From the NCBI GenBank assembly GCA_021292165.1, contig CM037877.1, positions 162,103,580 to 162,167,579 of the forward strand: DNA of 64,000 bases, given 5' to 3'. The notes beneath the pieces were generated by a model that was given only the letters and a program-made list of their open reading frames with translations, was not told the origin of the DNA and searched no databases. The translations under genes and the position numbers were made by a program. The first letter of the stretch is position 1. Each line of letters begins with the position of its first letter. Positions 19,759 to 31,692 of the stretch are shown here, one piece after another. Source of the stretch: Shinisaurus crocodilurus. Its lineage: Eukaryota; Chordata; Lepidosauria; Squamata; Shinisauridae.

Positions 19759-20744
19759 TGTTAACCTTCCTTCAGTAGCAGTGAAAAAAGCCGTTTGCCA
19801 AAAAATAAAGCAATTTTTGGAGGCAATCTTTACTACCTCATGGCTTCCTGCCAAATCTACTTTTTTGTGGGCTAAATATACACACACTGGCCCTATCGAT
19901 CTTGCTTCATAGGTCTTGGATTCTGAAACTTTTATCATCTCATTCCGCTCCTCTGAATCTTCTTTGGCTTGTCCACATCCTTCCTACAATGTGGTAACAT
20001 GTAACTGAACATAATACTCTAGCTGAGGCCTAACAAGTACTGACCAGAGTGATGTCTGTGTTAAATAAAATGCTTGCTAACTTGTTCCAAAGCTCTGTGT
20101 ATATGTGTGTGTGTGTGTCAAACTTAAATCATTTTACTGATGACCCACATTTAATAGACAAATGGAATCAACTTGGTAAACAGTAATCTTATCTTTCTAG
20201 CCCAGTCATTTCCCCATAGTTTCCTTCTCCCCTTTCACCCCTCTAATCCAACTGCATGTTTAACATTTTGAATGAAACTGGCTTTTGGAAGCAATTGATC
20301 GAACTATATTGAACATGCAGATCACACACCCATATGAAGAAAGAAACTGGAAAGAAGAAAAAAAGATAATATATTCTTCCTAAAAAAAATTAATTTTGAT
20401 CTGTGCCTAGCAAACTAAGAGTTCTCTGGCATCCAGCAGCTAAGACTGAAACCTGCATATTTGCCATCTGTAGGATTCCAACCCTTCTCCGCAACCTTGT
20501 TTTCTAGTCTGTGAGGTTTTTTTAAAAAAAACTTACAGACATTTCTCCCTAGCAGTACTACCTCTCATTCTTGACTTATTTTACTTGTTTCCCTTTGCAC
20601 TTGTTCTTGCTGGATTGTAGAGCAGGCCCAAATGGTGCCTTCCTGCAACCTCACTTACTCATTATTCACATGCTGACCTGATCTTGATTTCCTGGTAGAC
20701 TGCATAGCTGTTGTAAGCTCTATGCATTTATCAATGCCATAAAC

Positions 20745-20831
20745 TAGCCCTCCCAATGTTGTGGACTTCAACAACTTCAGCTGGGAGTTGTGGTTCAAAA
20801 CATCTGGAGGGCACCAGGTTGTGGAAGGCTG
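20745..20831. mobile_element. hAT-type MITE, family E, short
   Basis: A perfect 8-bp target duplication, CCATAAAC, lies at 20737-20744 and 20832-20839. The left end is TAGCCCTCCCAATG and the right end GTGGAAGGCTG. Internal arms GTGGACTTCAACAACTTC and GTTGTGGTTCAAAACATC are imperfectly inverted. Confidence 0.8.
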
Positions 20832-20839
20832 CCATAAAC

Positions 20840-21515
20840 TAGAACACGATCAACAACAACACAGATGGAAGAGCTACAAAGTCTTTATCAAAATAACACC
20901 TCACACTTCTTGCCACATTTCTGATTGGGAGCTAAGGCACTGAACCAAATCACACAGTGAGGATATGGGGAATGGCTTTTTAAAAGCAGTGCCTCCCAAC
21001 TGCATGCATGTTGCTCCTGTTGGTGGAGGTTTGGAAACAGCCACTGACACAGCATGAGAAGGTGTGTGTGTGTGTGTGTGTAAGTAAGGGTGCTGCACAT
21101 CCAAAGGGCTCTTTGGATTCTGGCACAGGAAGCTCCTATGTGGATATTAGATTATTATTTTCAGCCCATTACTTCAATTTCTTCAAATCACATTGAAATC
21201 AAATAGTGTGCAATATCCTGTCTGCAGTCCCTTCCAGTTTGTTTACCACCAGTGAACTGGCCAGGAAACTCTACCCCTTTGTGCAAAACATTAGAGAAAA
21301 ACAATGAGAAAGGACTGGGTACAGAGTACTACTTGTTACTTCTTTCTAGTTTAACAACAATAAGTCAAAGTTTCCTGACTTTTAGTCAGAAAAATATATA
21401 CCTTCAAGAATGTTATTTATGGAGTTTTTCTGTTAAGAAATCTACAGTCTGGATTCCTATCAGTTCATTGGTGATCTTACAGGAAGCAAAGTAAGAAGAG
21501 AGTTACCAAAGAAGA
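20840..21515 (-). other. RPAP2: Probable RPAP2 3' untranslated region and downstream sequence
   Basis: This lies immediately 3' of the RPAP2 stop codon on the minus strand. The transcript end cannot be fixed. No exact AATAAA occurs on the minus strand near the stop. GATAAA is present near 20883-20888 and ATTAAA near 20150-20155. A short GT array is at 21062-21080. Confidence 0.4.
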
Positions 21516-21684
21516 TTAAAAAAAAGTAACTGACCAGTAAGGAAGACAATCACTTCTCAACATTCTTGTTAAACTTTCTAAGTCTTCCTGCTTGAAATGT
21601 AATTCTTCAAGCAAAGTAGCCAGGAACTGTGTATATCCTTGACTCTGCTGGGAACTTGCGAAGACAGGAATATTTTCTGACAAC
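21516..21684 (-). CDS. RPAP2: RPAP2, last coding exon (C-terminus)
   Basis: This is the final coding exon of RNA polymerase II-associated protein 2, an RTR1-family factor that takes part in Pol II assembly and nuclear import. It has also been reported to act on Ser5 phosphate of the Pol II C-terminal domain. On the minus strand a pyrimidine-rich GTTTCAG acceptor (AG at 21686-21685) opens the exon. Its first base completes a Val codon begun in the previous exon. The translation contains [20 protein letters not shown], which matches the remembered human C-terminus ([20 protein letters not shown]). The human protein ends shortly after SCLPE. Here the frame continues about seven residues ([11 protein letters not shown]) to TAA at 21518-21516. 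The preceding exon lies 28 kb upstream. Identification is firm; whether the tail length is real depends on transcript data. Confidence 0.9.
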
Positions 21685-21974
21685 CTGAAACACAGTGTTG
21701 AATATTAAAAAATAAGTAATTTTACAATTCTGAATAGGATAGGGGGTATTAGAAATCAGTACAAAGGAATGTCAAATTTTAATCAACAGTTTTGAAGGAA
21801 AGATAGTTAAAAATACTCTTTATGTATGGAATTATTCTTTAGATTCCATAAGAATTATGAAAAGATTCCAACAATGATTTGAAATAATTAAGTGAAATCA
21901 GAACTGGCAGCACATTCTGTTTCAAATAGTCCTGGGGAAACAGCAATAAAGTCCTACTATGTCTTCCAGTAGTA

Positions 21975-24900
21975 ATTGAACACCAAATGATCCCTTGTCA
22001 ATGCAACTGCATTTGCACAATGGTTGAGAAGAGATTGGGCTGGTGAGGTATATGTAACTGATTCTTCAACTCGCTTTAAAGCAGTTATGATTTTAATCCA
22101 TAAGAGACTTTTCCATTCAACATGTCATTAGTGATTCTGATGGCTGATTTTTTATTTTGGTTGGGAATTATAATGGTAAAGTAATTGCTCTGATCAATGT
22201 GTATGGACCTAATAATGACTCTTCAGTTAAGTTTCATGAATGTTTGAGCAAATTGATTGATATTGCTTATGATTATTTGATTGTGGGTGGGGATTTTAAT
22301 GAGGTTTTAGATGCTTTGCTGGATAGAAATACCCCTGTTCCTAAGAGGCAAACAATGGTGAGATTTACACTTCAGGCCTACATGGCTGAACTTGGTTTGA
22401 TTGATGCTTGGAGAATTTTGCATCCTGATGATTCACAGATCATAGAGTTGGAAGGAGCCTACAAGGCTATCGAGTCCAACCCCCTGCTCAATGCAGGAAA
22501 CTAGAGGAGGGGTCTCCCATCCAAGTAATAACCAGGCCTGACCCTGCTTAGCTTTCCACACTCAGACAAGCTGAGCCAGCGTGAGCCACAGGTCTGAAAG
22601 AGACTACACACTTAATTTCACCTGTTCATAATTGCTTTCTATTATTTTTTGGTTTCTACATCTTTGCTATGTCAAATAAATGTTTGCAAGATTGAAATGT
22701 TGGTAGTTTCAGACCATGCCCCAGCCTGTTTGGAGTTGCAATTTTCAGGTTCGCTAAGGCCCCCTGGTCTCTGGCGCTTAAATGTTTCTCTTCTTAATGA
22801 TGAGATGCTTAAAAATCAGATTTTGGCTGAGCTACTTAGTATTTCAAAATTAATGAGGGTACAGTTGACTAATGTACAGTTGAATGGGAGGCCAGTAAAG
22901 CCTTTATACAAGGCCAAATTATTCCTTATTCCTCCTATAAAAACAAATGTTTAAAAATGCAACAAATATCTCTAAGCAAGAAGTTGAAATCTCTTATATA
23001 ACCCAGTTTGTCATTTCTCCAACCATACTGCACTTTATCAGGAGCTGCAGAATGTTAAATATGAGTTGAATAATATCCTTTCACAGCAGGTGGAGTTTGC
23101 CTTAACCTGCCTATGATGGGCATAGTGGGAAAACAGTGAACGTCCTAGTAAGGTCGTGGCACAGCATCTTAAACAGCAAAAGCATCAAAATGTTATTTCA
23201 GCTATTAAAGATGAGAGCGATATGACATATACTGTACGTCTCCCAAAGATAAAAATCCATAATTTTTAAAGTTTTATTCTGATTTGTGTAGTATGGGTAA
23301 TGAAATATTGGAGCAGGCTACGGATAGGATTTTTTTTCTCAAGTTAATCTTCCATGTTTATATCCCTCACAACAGCAGTTTCTCTTGGTCCCCCCTGTGT
23401 ATTGAGGAAATTATGAAAGCAATTACAAATATGAACACTGGGACATCACCTGGTCCAGACGGGTTTCCAACTGAGTGGTATAAAACACTTTCCAGCCTCC
23501 TGGTCCCAAAGCATTATCGTCTTTATAATTATATTTTTGAAACGGGCTTTCTTTCATCATTGCTAAATGATGCTTATATCACTGTGATTCCTAAGCCTGG
23601 CAAAGATCATACTGCACTAACTGTTGACCAATTTCATTAATTAACATTGATATTCAAATATTAACTGAAATTTTGGCGAATAGACTGCAACAAGTTAATA
23701 CAATACTAGTTTGACCAGATCAGGTGGGGTTTATTAAAAATAGACTTTGAACTGATAATCTTAAGATCAGTTGTTCTGATTGCTTTAAATACTGATATAT
23801 ATTCTAAATACTGATAGAACAGACCTGGCTGCCATTGTTTCTTTGGATGCCAAAAAGGCCTTTGACAAAATTCACTGGAAATCTATCTTTGTTATGTTCA
23901 GAAATTTTGGCTTTCCTGTAGGGTTTTTGAAATGGGTCAAAATTCTATATTCAACCCCAAGATATGACCAATGTTCTTTTTTTGGATTTTTTTTAATACT
24001 TGGGAGAGGTACCAGACAGGGATGTCCACTTTCTCCATTGACAGCTGATTTATGTTTGGAACCCCTGGCATGCGCTATTAGAAGGAATAGTAGTATTCAC
24101 GGATTTGTGTACAATAATTTAGAATTCAAAATTATTCTTTATGCTGATGATCTTTTACTGTTTATCTTGAAACTCCAATATCTGTTCCAGCTTAGATGCA
24201 GGTGATTAATATTTTTGGTGATTTGTCTGGCTGTTCAATTAACTGGTCGAAGTCTGAATTAATGCCGATTGGAGATACTATATCTCATAATGTATTAGCT
24301 AATTGGCAATTTCGATGGCACCAATATCTTATTACCAGACTTATTCCAAGAGACATATCTCAAATGATCAAGCTAAATTTGAGTAAGTTGATTAAGTTGA
24401 TTATATCTCATGGGATATAGATAGACTGGAATCTCTAAAGTTAAGTTTGTGGGGTAAGGTTAATACACTTAAGATGAATATCATACCTAGGGTTGTCTAT
24501 CTTTTACGTGGGATTCACTATATGCTCTGTTCTGTAAATTTCTTTGGGGTTCCTCCCCACCACAAATTTCTATGAAAAGGATGCAACTCCTAATTAAAGA
24601 AGGAGGGTTTGGCCTTCCAGATTTTGTTTTATTTATTTATAGGGCTTATTTGTTGACCAGTACTAAATTTTGGTCTTTTCCACTTAGATTAGATTATCCA
24701 CCCTGGTCAGTTTGGGAATCTTTATGTCTGGATCCTCCAAATGGATGGCATTATGTTCTCAGGAAACTAAAATGGATGGGGTTCCTCCTACAATTATGGC
24801 AGTCAGAAAGGTGTGGCATGTAGCACCACATCAATTACAGTTTGATCCATTTTCTCACACTAAATTGTCTCCATGAGGAAATCCAGATTTAAAAATTGGT

Positions 24901-25950
24901 AAGAAAATGTTAGTGGCAGAATTGGACAGACAAGTTGATTTTTACCTTGGATCAACTAGTGTATGCTGATTATGAGTTTTTGTCATTTGTGGCTTTGCAT
25001 GCCAAATACAATCTGCCTGCTAGAGCTGTATGGTAATAGTTGTAATTGCAACAACTGTCAGAATCTAGGTTTGGCTCTGCCGTTTTTACAGCTTCAGAGT
25101 CTCCTTTGCTATTGGAAGCACTTATGGAGGTTGAGCAATTATATCAACCTACGATCCATATCTAAAAATACTTATTATATAAATACTTATATAAATATGA
25201 TATACAGAGTTTTAAGCAGGAATGGAATAGGGAACTGGACTGTCCTATTTTGCCTAATCAATGGATTGTCATTTTTGCATTTGTGCCAGAAGCATCAATG
25301 GATCATAAGTTACGTCTTATTCAGCAAAAACTTTTGTTTCGTGCTTATTGGATGCCACATCATCTTTTTAATAAGGGTTTGTTTAAGTCAGCTAACTGCT
25401 GGAGGTATGATACTGCTAATGCTTCTCTTACCGATATGTTTTGGCAATGTCCAATAGTGGCCTCTTTTTGGGAGGAGGCCATAATATGTATAAACTTGGT
25501 ATTGGAATGTTCTTTAATATTTACTGATGCACAGGTTCTCTTAAATTATTTACTGTTGCTTGGAAGTTAATGCAAGGTCAACGCAAATAGGTTTTCTGCA
25601 CCCCTTTGACAGCTAAAAGATTTATATTACAACACTGGAAAGATAAATGCCCACCTCCTATAATACAATGGATTGAGGACCTAATGATGCTTTCAACATT
25701 TGAATGGGTGGTATTTAGATGCCACCTGCAAATGGATAAATATATGGATATTTGGTCTGCCTTTCTTGAAGCTTATGCATAATTGTTTTTATTGATAGCT
25801 TTATTTTCATTCACAGATATATACTCATAGGTACACATTTCATACACACCTATTGTAAGTGATTTATTTCAATTTATGTAAGAAAATTGTATTTTTTCCT
25901 CATGGTTTTGTTTTGTTTAAAATCACAATAAAAAATAATTTTAAAAATAC
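21975..25950 (+). mobile_element. L1-clade LINE, inactive, antisense to RPAP2
   Basis: ORF2 fragments run in order. First comes an apurinic endonuclease piece (ALINVYGPNNDS, YLIVGGDFNEVLD, near 22180-22320). Next is the RT start (NTGTSPGPDGFPTEWYK near 23430-23490, and AYITVIPKPGKD). RT motif A is MDAKKAFDKIHWKSIF near 23843, then RGTRQGCPLSPL and YADDLLLF near 24140. The C-terminal part ends with WQCPIVASFWEE and FEWVVF. Multiple stops and frameshifts separate these pieces. The region before 22140 reads as decayed endonuclease, so most of ORF2 but not ORF1 is present. The 3' end is CACAATAAAAAATAATTTT. A 5S-derived SINE lies in the endonuclease region. Confidence 0.85.
22442..22586 (-). mobile_element. 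5S rRNA-derived SINE with CR1-like tail (minus), inside L1
   Basis: Read on the minus strand it has TCAGCTTGTCTGAGTGTGG, AAGCTAAGCAGGGTC, CCTGGTTATTACTTGGATGG and GAGACC. These match the 5S rRNA internal promoter region (A box, intermediate element and C box). It continues through TTTCCTGCATTGAGCAGGGG and GGACTCGATAGCC to CTCCTTCCAACTCTATGAT, a CR1-like 3' end. The flanks CACAGATC (22434-22441) and CACAGGTC (22587-22594) look like a short target duplication. A sister copy is at 32635-32756. Confidence 0.85.
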
Positions 25951-26379
25951 AACAGCAGAAACATATCTAAAGGTAGTTCTAGATGTAAGTCAGTGCTGCA
26001 AACACACATAATGCATCATGGCTATTTACTAGGAGTTGATATTTAACACCAAGGCCCCTGTAAAGAGTCATGCAATTAGGTGTTGCATACAATTAGTAAG
26101 TCATGGGTAACAGTTTACCAGATAGCACACAAGGATCCACGTAAGGATGAACAACAAAGAATCTTGGGCACTGTAAATCTTTCCAACTATCTTCATTGTG
26201 GAAGATATAGGGCAGATACCTGTGGCTGAACTGACTTTTTCAGAAAGGGGGTCTGCAAAACTAAGGCAAATAATGGAGACAAGAAACACAGTTCTAGGCC
26301 TTATCGACAAATTAAAAGTTAACAAATCACTGGGTTCTTAGAACTGAAATGTGAAATTGCTATCTTCCAACAAAAATAT

Positions 26380-26745
26380 CCCTAAGACCCCCAGTACTGC
26401 CCTCCATACCAGAGGCCTCGAAAGCAGCCAATATAACACCATTTTTAAAAAGGGATCTAGGGAGGGATCTAAGAAATTACAAGCCAGTTAGCTTATTGCA
26501 GTTAAATTGGTGGAAAGCATTCTTAAAGTTAACATTATCAAGTATATAGAAGAACATGTCTTGCTGAAGAAGAATCAACATGACTTCTGCAAAGCTAAGT
26601 CCTGTCTCACTAACCTTTTAGAGTTCTTGAAGAATGTCAGTAAGCATGTGAATAGGGGTGAATCCAGTTGACAAAAAGTACTTCTTGACACAGGCACATA
26701 AACTATGGAATTCACTTAAGGGCTTAAATCTAACATCCCCACCAT
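26380..26745 (+). mobile_element. CR1-type LINE fragment with internal deletion
   Basis: ATAACACCATTTTTAAAAAG followed by GAAATTACAAGCCAGTTAGC reads as the RT phrase (P)IFKKG...NYKPVSL. GAAGAACATGTCTTGCTGAA and ATCAACATGACTTCTGC read as EEHVLLKKNQHDFC. Near 26676 the text jumps from the RT region to a C-terminal phrase equivalent to HKLWNSL (26697-26717), so roughly the intervening part of ORF2 is deleted. Stops are frequent. Confidence 0.7.
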
Positions 26746-26751
26746 TTAAAC

Positions 26752-27085
26752 CAGAGGTGTTGGACCTCGTTCACCTTGGGAGCAGAATTCAATTTCGGAG
26801 AAGCTCTCAGGGGGCTGCATTCCAGTGCTAAGCGTGCCTGAAGGCAAAAGGGGCGGGGCCAAAAATACAAAAACAAACACTCCGGCATATTTTAGCTTAA
26901 AACTCTTATTACCAGTAACTAAGCCTTAGGAGAGGCATTTCAACCTTTTTGAATGTGGATAAAACTGCAAAAGCTGGGAAACCAGCAAGTGACTGGCAGT
27001 TGGGGAAGGGGGCGTGGCATCTGAGGAACCCTGGATGGCAAGATTGGGACCCCAGGCAGGCTAGATTTGGCCCACCGGTATGATG
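26752..27085 (+). mobile_element. hAT-type element, family D, decayed right end
   Basis: It starts CAGAGGTGTTGGACC and contains GGGGGCTGCATTCCAGTG, GGCAAAAGGGGCGGGGCCAA and CTAAGCCTTAGGAGAGGC. The right end lacks the usual GTTCCCCACCCCTG and the target duplication is unclear. Confidence 0.7.
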
Positions 27086-27189
27086 TTTAACAGTACTGCT
27101 GTCATAGATGAAGCTACTATTAGCGTACAGAGTGGATTTTGCTGATACAATTGTACTGGCGACTGAGATGAGATAAGTGAAGCTTGTTT

Positions 27190-27300
27190 CTCTTGTAATA
27201 CTGCCTTGCCAGATAAAACCTTACATCGCCCAGGGTGGCCGGTGGCCGGCCAGATGGGTGATTAATAAATGTAAATAAATAAAATAAATAAATTCCTTTA
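27190..27300 (+). mobile_element. L2 LINE 3' tail
   Basis: CGCCCAGGGTGGCCGG and GGCCAGATGGGTGATTAATA plus AAATA units match the end of the L2 at 6005-8065. Confidence 0.75.
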
Positions 27301-29015
27301 CAAATATTATCATATTGCCACTGTATAAAGTTGGGGCTGTATAGCTGTGGCCAGGATGGAGCAATCTCTTGTTCAGCAGCTCTCATGCACAAGGTTTATA
27401 CACAAGGCATGGGCCTAGCACTGCACACAAAGTCTTACTAACTACATCAACGCCACCCAACGAATGTGCTGGTGCAGCTCCTTGCACCTGATCCTGCATA
27501 GTTACACAGCAACACGCTGGGTAGCCAGAAATCTGGAGAACACCTACACAAACAGAAAAATCAGAGGATGCTGGACCAGTGAAGTAGAGCAATGGAGATA
27601 TGCAGGACAGAGAAGTCAGGCAGCATCTTCGCCTAGTAACTGAAGTTCTAGCCTGCATCTATTTTATATTCCCTCATTTTAAAAGGAAAACATATACAGT
27701 GTTCCAATTCTTTATTTATATGCTGCCTAACAACAGCAGAAGATGCTCAATCTCTACCTATCATATGTGTGAAACGAAGGTTTTTATGTACTGAACTTGC
27801 CTTGTTGTGTGTCATGATTTCTGCAAAATGCCTGGATGCTTTACCACAGAGGCCTTTCAGATGATTATTTAATTTAACTTTACCCATTGCCAGTGGGCAC
27901 ATAAAATATGGATAAAATAACTCTGGGAAGCTGCAGATCAATGGGAGCGGGAGAGCAATCAGAGCCGTGCATTTCCTCCGCTGCGCCTCCATTCCTTCAA
28001 GCATTCTCAGAAGTGAACATAAAAATAAATAAAGAAGCACACTGCTTGTGACGGCTTCAAAATAGCCATAGCAAGAGAAAAACGGTCAGCCAACTAGACA
28101 CACAGTTCAAGGTTTCATTTTATGAAGCTAGGAATGACAACAAAAAAGATGCTCATATTTTAAAAGGACCAGACCCACTGCTGTTCTCTCCTTTAACCAC
28201 ACAGCATTAGTGAACGGTGGTTTAAAAAGGTGCTTGACAGGGCAATTCTAAACCTTCATCCTTAATGGCTGCAGGGGGCTGCGATCTAGCGGAGGTGCCC
28301 CTCCGCTGGCCTCTGCTTGCGGAGAGAAGCTCTGCTGGTGGGGACGACCGTGCCTGGGCAGAAAGGAAGAAAGTAATTGCTGGTGGCTCTCCCAAAGGCA
28401 TTCTGTGGACAGGTCAGAGCTCTCTTTTCCAAAGAGGAGACTGATTCAAGCCCCTCACCTATGCCAACCTGGAGCTGGCATAGGAAAATCCCCCCCCCCC
28501 CCTGTCGTGAGCAATAGCAGAGAGAACGCTAAAATACTTTTCACCTTCTGAGTTACAGATCAATCCTATACCCCCACTTAGGACTGATCTCTAACTCAGA
28601 AGATGAAAAGTCAGTACAAAGAGGTCAGGGGAATCGAGAACCATATCTGTCATGTGCGAATGAACTGAGACAGATTTGTAGATCTGGCAATAGATTAATG
28701 TTTTCATGATCTCATCTGCACCTAAATCCTAGGCAATTTCTTTTTTAAAAAATGGTCTCAGTTATAGGAACAACATTATCCCATGAGATCAATGGCAGAC
28801 ACAACCTTTTGCATACTCCACTATTTTCACCTTTACAGACTAAGCAACCTTCAGCGGCTTTCGTCCATACTCAGTTGCCTTTTGATTAGGAGAGACAATG
28901 ACACCACAGGGAAGTGGTTTTCAAACTGTATTTTCAGGGAATTCCCAGTTCTTCAGAAGCTTAGCAGAGATTTCTGAAGCAGAAGAACAGCAATAGTGGA
29001 CAAGAGTACTTTTAA
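27301..29015. other. Intronic stretch, unexplained
   Basis: No exon-like segment with both splice signals and coding similarity was found, and no named repeat. Short open frames on both strands lack domain character. A C-homopolymer lies near 28490-28502. Confidence 0.4.
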
Positions 29016-29240
29016 GAGCTGGCGCAGTGTAGTGATTAGAGCGTTGGACTAGGACTGAGGAGACCCAGGTTCCAAGCCCCACTGAGCTATATACCTCACT
29101 GAGATACCTTGGGCTAGTCATTTTCTCTCAACCTAACCTACCTCACAGGGTTGTTGTGAAGATAAAAGGGGGAAGGAGAACCACGTTTGTAGCCTTGAGC
29201 TCTTTGGAGGAAAAGTGGGATATTAATGACATAAAACAAA
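29016..29240 (+). mobile_element. tRNA-derived SINE (plus), diverged
   Basis: It has GCGCAGTGTAGTGATTAGAG (A-box-like) and a B-box-like GGTTCCAAGCCCC. ACCTAACCTACCTCACAGGG and a tail with GCCTTGAGCTCTTTGGAGG follow. It is more diverged than the copies at 44902 and 62583, so it is older. Confidence 0.85.
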
Positions 29241-29331
29241 TGAACAAACAGCTTGACCACCTCTACTGATTTCCCCCTGTAATGTGCAATCATAAAGGAG
29301 GACTGGGAATGCTCTAGTGCACACAATGACC

Positions 29332-29675
29332 GAGTTCAGTCAACACGATAACCCACACTCAAGGGGTTCAGAAACTCAAGGGTTGTGTGTGGGTTGTCGT
29401 TAAACTTTGGTCGCTTGTTGAAATGTGGGTTATTAAGTTGTTTGAACCCAGCTAAGATAACAAACCACGGTGACAACCCACAGTTCACAACCCAACAAAA
29501 AATCGTGAGTTCTCTTCATGGGTTGTTCATGATTAACAAACCATGGCTTATTAGTGCAGCTGGGTTCAGACAACACGATAACCCACGTTTCAGCAGGAAC
29601 CCATGGTTCAACAACAACCCACACTCAACCCATACTCAGCCATTGAGTATGGGTTATCATGTTGTCTGAACTCAG
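29332..29675. mobile_element. Long palindromic repeat rich in AACCCA/TGGGTT
   Basis: The left arm GAGTTCAGTCAACACGATAA and right arm, whose complement is GAGTTCAGACAACATGATAA, are inverted. An internal copy, GGGTTCAGACAACACGATAA, lies near 29563. The interior is a succession of CAACCCA and TGGGTT phrases that can fold into nested hairpins. It is probably a foldback or MITE-type DNA transposon; no target duplication was resolved. Confidence 0.65.
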
Positions 29676-30694
29676 TTCACAAGGCATTTTGGCAGCCCAA
29701 CAGTAAGAACTAAGTAGCCACCCCTAAAAGCTACCCAGAATCCTCTGTAGCATGCAGTTATTCCTCTGCAGACTTGTCAATGTAGAAGGTTTGTCAGCCA
29801 CTGCAATAGAATTTTTTAAAAATTTGCGTTTTTTAACAACAATCCCCAAAACGAACAAATAATTGTAACAATATGTTAAATACAGTCACATGCACAATAT
29901 GGTTCATACATCTGTAAATAATACAATTAAAATATTATATCTATTATTAATTGGTCCAAATTCTATGCCATATTAGAATCTACTGTGCCAGAAATCCAGC
30001 TGATTAACTGGAGGTCCATCTTCACCATTCATCTTCCAGATATTGCCGAACTACAACTCTCCTCACCCCTCACCATATTGATTGAGTCTGATGGGATTTG
30101 GAATCAGGCATCATCAGGAATGCCACAGAATCCCCACCCCTGCTCTATATCCTTCCATTCAGCATATGGTAAATAGGTCTTCGTAAAATTTAAAAAAGTG
30201 TTCTGATAAATCCCTATTAAGCTAGCTACTCCACATATGCAAGACAAGAAAAGGCTGAGTGAAAATTCATGTTAAGACAAGCAACAGTGCTGATCTATTC
30301 TTAAATAAGCTATTAAACGACATATGGTTAACATGAACAAGATTTAAAATATCCCCCCCACCTTCCCTTACTGAAACGAAGAAATGATAAATCCCTAGCT
30401 TTTTATAAAATAGTTTCCTTGTTAAGAAAAATCTGACAGTGCGGTAATAATATGCACTCAAATACTCTAGTATTAGAATACTTTCATTATTTTTACTGAA
30501 GGAAAATCTTGTCAGGCTCCTGCACCTGAGCCACTTGCCCTAGCATTAATCCACTAGTTTGTGTCAAAGCTTCTGTGCAGCATAAGGGCACATACGCAAC
30601 AGCACACAGAACATGGATCTTGAGCCCAATCCATATATTATACTGTTATTATACTATTATTGGATTTTATCATTAAAAGCAATTAATAAAAGAG

Positions 30695-30863
30695 TACAAT
30701 TCTAGACATGTCTACTGAGAGGTAAGTCTCCTTACTTACTCCCAAGTAAGTATGTATAGAACTGCACCCTTACATTACAAACCTATGAATATTTACTTGG
30801 AAGTAAGCTCCACTGTGTTCAGTAAGACTTACTTCCTAGCAAGTACATTTAGGATTGCAGCCT
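30695..30863. mobile_element. Two adjacent family B MITE copies
   Basis: First copy: GTACAATTCTAGACATGTC to GTATAGAACTGCACCC (30695-30773). Second copy: ACCTATGAATATTTACTTGG to CATTTAGGATTGCAGCC (30778-30863). Both keep the AGTAAGTCTCC / AAGTAAGCTCC arms. Family A follows directly at 30866. Confidence 0.65.
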
Positions 30864-30865
30864 CA

Positions 30866-30961
30866 GGGCATAATCCTATGCATGCTGGACAGAAAAAAGT
30901 CCTACAACTCCCAGCATTCCCCAGCCAGCCATGCTGTCTAAACATGCATAGGATTGTGCCC
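30866..30961. mobile_element. Palindromic MITE, family A
   Basis: It starts GGGCATAATCCTATGCATGC and ends AACATGCATAGGATTGTGCCC. The flanks TCA (left) and TTA (right) differ by one base from a perfect TWA duplication. The right inner arm is deleted compared with 37041-37168. It keeps CCTACAACTCCCAGCATTCC. Confidence 0.8.
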
Positions 30962-31396
30962 TTAGTGTTTCAGATAGGACTGGAGCGGTGGCAGCCACCA
31001 TGAGGAACTGGTGCATGGGACAGATGACAGCTGCTGGAATGTGGGTTGCCCCCTGTTACCCCTCACGCAGTTAGAATCACATGAGGGGGAGAGTGGGGAG
31101 AAGCCCACTGGCCCCACAGTTGCATCCTTGTTACTGGTTCCCTCTCTGCGCATTGAAGACATGCGCAGAGAGGGAACCAGTAGTGGCAGTGGGGAATCTC
31201 CTTTACTTGCCTAAGGCTCCCTGCATGATTTAGAATCCGATTTTCCATTGTTCCAAACTGCACAGGGATCCTACAAGAGTAGAGCTGGTGCCCCACTACA
31301 GCCATTCAGCCCACAATGCACGGCAGGCTGTGTGGAGAGGGGCAACAAGGACACAAAGGGGGTGTGGCAGGTAGACTTCTGAATAAGGCTAAAGCA

Positions 31397-31467
31397 GCCT
31401 TTCCCAACCCGCTGCCCTCCAGATGTGTTGGACTGCAACTAGCAGCATTCCCAGCCAGCATGGAGTA
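31397..31467. mobile_element. Family E hAT MITE, truncated
   Basis: CAGCCTTTCCCAACCCGCTG, CCCTCCAGATGTGTTGGAC and TTCCCAGCCAGCATGG are the left half of a family E palindrome. The right half is missing. Confidence 0.6.
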
Positions 31468-31539
31468 ACCTGGAAGAGGACAGGGCTCCAGCCAGACATG
31501 TGTCAACAGGAGCTCTGCACATGGCAACACTTTGTTTAT

Positions 31540-31670
31540 GGGTTAGATCCAAACTTAAGCCATGCAGAGACTAGACCCACTGAAATCAATAGGGCAAGCT
31601 AGTCATGACTAACCTGTCCCATTGATTTCAATGGGTCTACTCTACCATGAGTTAAGTCTGGATCCAACCC
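31540..31670. mobile_element. Family C palindromic repeat, full length
   Basis: GGGTTAGATCCAAACTTAAG at the left and GTCTGGATCCAACCC at the right are inverted. Inner arms CCACTGAAATCAATAGGG and CCCATTGATTTCAATGGG follow. The centre is TAGTCATGACTA. Partial copies are at 5911-5985 and 38420-38518. The superfamily is undetermined. Confidence 0.7.
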
Positions 31671-31692
31671 AATATCTAGAACTAGTATAGTA

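Noticed and set aside
1..20800. GFI1 or another neighbouring gene downstream of RPAP2
   Set aside because: In mammals GFI1 lies beyond the RPAP2 3' end, but no zinc-finger codons or SNAG-type start could be found here.
30030..30150. Possible family E or D hAT remnant (AGAATCCCCACCCCTGCTC)
   Set aside because: Only one terminus is recognisable and no target duplication was found.
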